Program-made: the position numbers and the translations under genes | Shown: positions 63,501 to 64,000 of the stretch, piece after piece | Layout of the letters: every line of letters begins with the position of its first letter | How positions within the stretch are numbered: position 1 is the stretch's first letter | NCBI RefSeq assembly: GCF_965638725.1 | Contig: NC_134963.1 | Span: 11,312,501-11,376,500 of the forward strand | Reading direction: 5' to 3' | Origin: Aptenodytes patagonicus | Lineage: Eukaryota; Chordata; Aves; Sphenisciformes; Spheniscidae | Length of the DNA stretch: 64,000 nucleotides | Notes under the pieces: model-generated | What the model was told of the DNA's origin: nothing | The model's database searches: none | What the model saw: only the letters and a program-made list of their open reading frames with translations

Positions 63501-64000
63501 ATTGGTTTGTTATTTTTCAGATTTATATTTATATGTGTATTCTTACACTTCTGTCTTACTGTTTTGTTCTGGTTATTTGTGTCAGCAGTTACTGGAATGA
63601 ACAAAAACCTACCCATAAACACATTTTGTGGGCCATCAGGATGTATTTGATCATTTGGATATGTTCTGTGTCTTTTAGGTTGAAAAAGATTTAAATTATG
63701 TACCTTGTTCATGCACTTTTATATGCATGAGTGTATTTTTAGAATTTTTCATCCCGGCCACAGTGAATTCATGTATTCTCAACACTTCATTCGATCACAG
63801 ATGGAAGAGCGTCGAGACAGTATGTTGGAGACAGCCAAATTGTGTTTTACGTCAGCATCTCGCTGTGAGGGAGATGGTGATGAAGAGGAGTGGCTTATTC
63901 ACTACATGCTGGGAAAGATTGCAGAGAAGCAGAAACAGCCTCCTGTTGTCTATCTGCTCCATTACAAACAGGCAGGTCATTACTTGCATGAGGAGGCTGC
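33431..64000 (+). CDS. CABIN1: Calcineurin-binding protein 1 (CABIN1), 5' half, runs off window
   Basis: Large nuclear TPR scaffold. With HIRA and UBN1 it forms the chaperone complex that deposits histone H3.3; it also inhibits calcineurin and represses MEF2. Exons 2-24 give 1237 full codons of a protein of about 2200 aa; the C-terminal calcineurin- and MEF2-binding parts lie beyond the window. It starts [10 protein letters not shown] and matches mammalian CABIN1 closely along its length. TPR-like helices lie at about residues 36-69, 90-123 and 124-157, and again at about 615-648 and 1050-1150. A Ser/Thr/Pro-rich linker (about 295-362) precedes basic stretches KKGVKRRR (373-380) and [15 protein letters not shown] (389-403), likely a nuclear localisation signal. 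An acidic patch (DPEEEEDPF) follows at about residue 424. Every junction is GT-AG and in frame, with no frameshift or stop. The start ATG forms the last three bases of exon 2. Confidence 0.97.
33957..34049 (+). CDS. CABIN1: CABIN1 exon 3
   Basis: 93 nt, residues 2-32, [18 protein letters not shown] and on to KEAQ. Acceptor TTCTAG, donor CAG|GTAAGT. Confidence 0.95.
34388..34501 (+). CDS. CABIN1: CABIN1 exon 4
   Basis: 114 nt, residues 33-70, first TPR ([20 protein letters not shown]). Confidence 0.95.
34676..34810 (+). CDS. CABIN1: CABIN1 exon 5
   Basis: 135 nt, residues 71-115, start of the second TPR ([20 protein letters not shown]). Confidence 0.95.
35075..35255 (+). CDS. CABIN1: CABIN1 exon 6
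   Basis: 181 nt, residues 116 to part of 176, third TPR ([12 protein letters not shown] through [18 protein letters not shown]). Confidence 0.95.
36207..36336 (+). CDS. CABIN1: CABIN1 exon 7
   Basis: 130 nt, residues 176 to part of 219. Contains [13 protein letters not shown] and [15 protein letters not shown]. It has no long open frame of its own on this strand; the frame is fixed by its neighbours. Confidence 0.93.
38082..38231 (+). CDS. CABIN1: CABIN1 exon 8
   Basis: 150 nt, residues 219-269, [15 protein letters not shown] to QPIPFFT. Donor AC|GTACGT. Confidence 0.95.
39356..39639 (+). CDS. CABIN1: CABIN1 exon 9
   Basis: 284 nt, residues 269 to part of 364. Conserved [15 protein letters not shown] at the start, then a Ser/Thr/Pro/Val-rich, poorly conserved linker. 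Confidence 0.95.
40715..40883 (+). CDS. CABIN1: CABIN1 exon 10
   Basis: 169 nt, residues 364-420. Carries the basic nuclear-localisation candidates KKGVKRRR and [15 protein letters not shown], then [14 protein letters not shown]. Confidence 0.95.
41335..41471 (+). CDS. CABIN1: CABIN1 exon 11
   Basis: 137 nt, residues 420 to part of 466. Acidic [13 protein letters not shown] followed by [13 protein letters not shown]. Confidence 0.95.
41868..42085 (+). CDS. CABIN1: CABIN1 exon 12
   Basis: 218 nt, residues 466-538, [20 protein letters not shown] to SNQHIK, phase 0 at the end. Confidence 0.95.
43890..43968 (+). CDS. CABIN1: CABIN1 exon 13
   Basis: 79 nt, residues 539 to part of 565, [20 protein letters not shown]. 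Too short to appear as an independent open frame. Confidence 0.94.
44213..44400 (+). CDS. CABIN1: CABIN1 exon 14
   Basis: 188 nt, residues 565-627, [20 protein letters not shown] to [11 protein letters not shown]. Donor CAG|GTTTGT is the less common type. Confidence 0.95.
45478..45501. repeat. Poly-T run (24 nt)
   Basis: Uninterrupted T run in intron 14; could be a decayed retroposed A-tail on the other strand, but no attached element is recognised. Confidence 0.85.
45668..45817 (+). CDS. CABIN1: CABIN1 exon 15
   Basis: 150 nt, residues 628-677, [18 protein letters not shown] (TPR-like helix) to DSVVSLEE. Confidence 0.95.
46558..46752 (+). CDS. CABIN1: CABIN1 exon 16
   Basis: 195 nt, residues 678-742, [20 protein letters not shown] to RPAQLLLLQ. 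Confidence 0.95.
47865..48101 (+). CDS. CABIN1: CABIN1 exon 17
   Basis: 237 nt, residues 743-821, [20 protein letters not shown] to RLTNNLIQ. Confidence 0.95.
48728..48776 (+). mobile_element. CR1 LINE 3' end, plus orientation
   Basis: Contains CCCTTCCAACCCAAAC followed by ATTCTATGATTCTATT-type repeats, the characteristic 3' terminus of avian CR1 retroposons. The body upstream of it is too decayed to bound. Lies in CABIN1 intron 17. Confidence 0.85.
49669..49825 (+). CDS. CABIN1: CABIN1 exon 18
   Basis: 157 nt, residues 822 to part of 874, [15 protein letters not shown] to a run of five glutamines (CAG codons at about 49793-49807) and NQGEE. Confidence 0.95.
50068..50183 (+). CDS. CABIN1: CABIN1 exon 19
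   Basis: 116 nt, residues 874-912, [20 protein letters not shown] to GALLKFY. Donor TAT|GTAAGT; a CR1 fragment begins a dozen bases further on. Confidence 0.94.
50196..50310 (-). mobile_element. CR1 LINE 3' fragment, minus orientation
   Basis: Reads ATCATAGAATAATTTAGG, then TTGGAAGGAACCTCTGAA, and later CTCAAAGCAGGGA, which is the reverse complement of the CR1 3' end. A decayed continuation runs to about 50310. The element's 3' terminus abuts the exon 19 splice donor region. Confidence 0.87.
51109..51131. repeat. (GGGA)n microsatellite
   Basis: About five GGGA units on the + strand within CABIN1 intron 19; G-quadruplex-capable in the transcript. Confidence 0.88.
52373..52396. repeat. Poly-T run (24 nt)
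   Basis: Homopolymer in intron 19, no recognised element attached. Confidence 0.85.
56941..57102 (+). CDS. CABIN1: CABIN1 exon 20
   Basis: 162 nt, residues 913-966, [20 protein letters not shown] to LEEHSVQQ. Confidence 0.95.
58702..58908 (+). CDS. CABIN1: CABIN1 exon 21
   Basis: 207 nt, residues 967-1035, [20 protein letters not shown] to AYIEGTCSK. Confidence 0.96.
59300..59445 (+). CDS. CABIN1: CABIN1 exon 22
   Basis: 146 nt, residues 1036 to part of 1084, TPR-like [20 protein letters not shown]. Donor AG|GTCAGT. Confidence 0.95.
61392..61653 (+). CDS. CABIN1: CABIN1 exon 23
   Basis: 262 nt, residues 1084-1171, [20 protein letters not shown] to ELPPEVVQQ; a further TPR-like pair ([20 protein letters not shown]). 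Confidence 0.96.
63286..63303. repeat. Poly-G run (18 nt)
   Basis: Homopolymer G in CABIN1 intron 23. Prone to sequencing or assembly length error. Confidence 0.88.
63801..64000 (+). CDS. CABIN1: CABIN1 exon 24, cut by window end
   Basis: Starts after ATCACAG with [16 protein letters not shown] and stays open to the last base (HYLHEEA). No donor is reached, so the exon continues past the window. Confidence 0.95.
   Translation, partial: MEERRDSMLETAKLCFTSASRCEGDGDEEEWLIHYMLGKIAEKQKQPPVVYLLHYKQAGHYLHEEA

Larger units (their letters stand above)
57103..63800 (+). other. CABIN1 introns 20-23
   Basis: Introns of about 1.6, 0.4, 1.9 and 2.1 kb between exons 20 and 24. Simple-sequence tracts are a C/A run at about 57968-57990 and an 18-nt G run at 63286-63303. 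No gene, RNA or clear mobile element recognised. Confidence 0.6.

Overview
This is about 64 kb of a bird nuclear genome. The evidence is intron-containing vertebrate genes, CR1 LINE 3' ends (the typical avian retroelement), GC-rich CpG-island promoters in an otherwise AT-rich background, and a theta-class glutathione S-transferase carrying a 19-residue insert that I recall from the chicken protein. The species need not be chicken. All recognised genes are on the + strand. The block GST-theta / DDT / CABIN1 matches the conserved vertebrate neighbourhood known from human 22q11.23; the MIF gene that lies nearby there is not in this window.

Layout: 1-1140 is upstream sequence with no recognisable gene. 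1429-6942 is a five-exon theta GST of 244 aa (GSTT1-like). 6943-11960 is intergenic. 12371-21910 is a second, six-exon theta GST of 261 aa (GSTT1) with an additional 57-nt exon close behind exon 1. 21911-25240 is intergenic. 25469-26745 is D-dopachrome tautomerase (DDT, three exons, 118 aa). 26746-30300 is intergenic. From the CpG-island/CCAAT promoter at about 30.3-30.6 kb to the window end runs the 5' half of CABIN1: one probable non-coding exon plus exons 2-24, giving 1237 full codons before the window cuts exon 24. All internal splice junctions proposed here follow GT-AG and keep the frame.

Functionally, the two GSTs are cytosolic glutathione-conjugating enzymes (phase II detoxification). 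DDT is a MIF-family tautomerase/cytokine. CABIN1 is a nuclear TPR scaffold of the HIRA histone H3.3 chaperone complex and an inhibitor of calcineurin and MEF2. They are neighbours by conserved synteny rather than members of one pathway.

The most interesting observations are these. The GSTT1 copy has an in-frame 57-nt exon inserted at the glutathione-site loop, and its usual His and Ser glutathione contacts are replaced. Exon 1 of the two GSTs is about 91% identical, against about 60% for the next homologous exon, which suggests gene conversion or exon-1 replacement. A diverged duplicated segment lies downstream of the first GST and inside intron 2 of the second. I found no previously undescribed biological system; most of the window is ordinary vertebrate gene and intron sequence.
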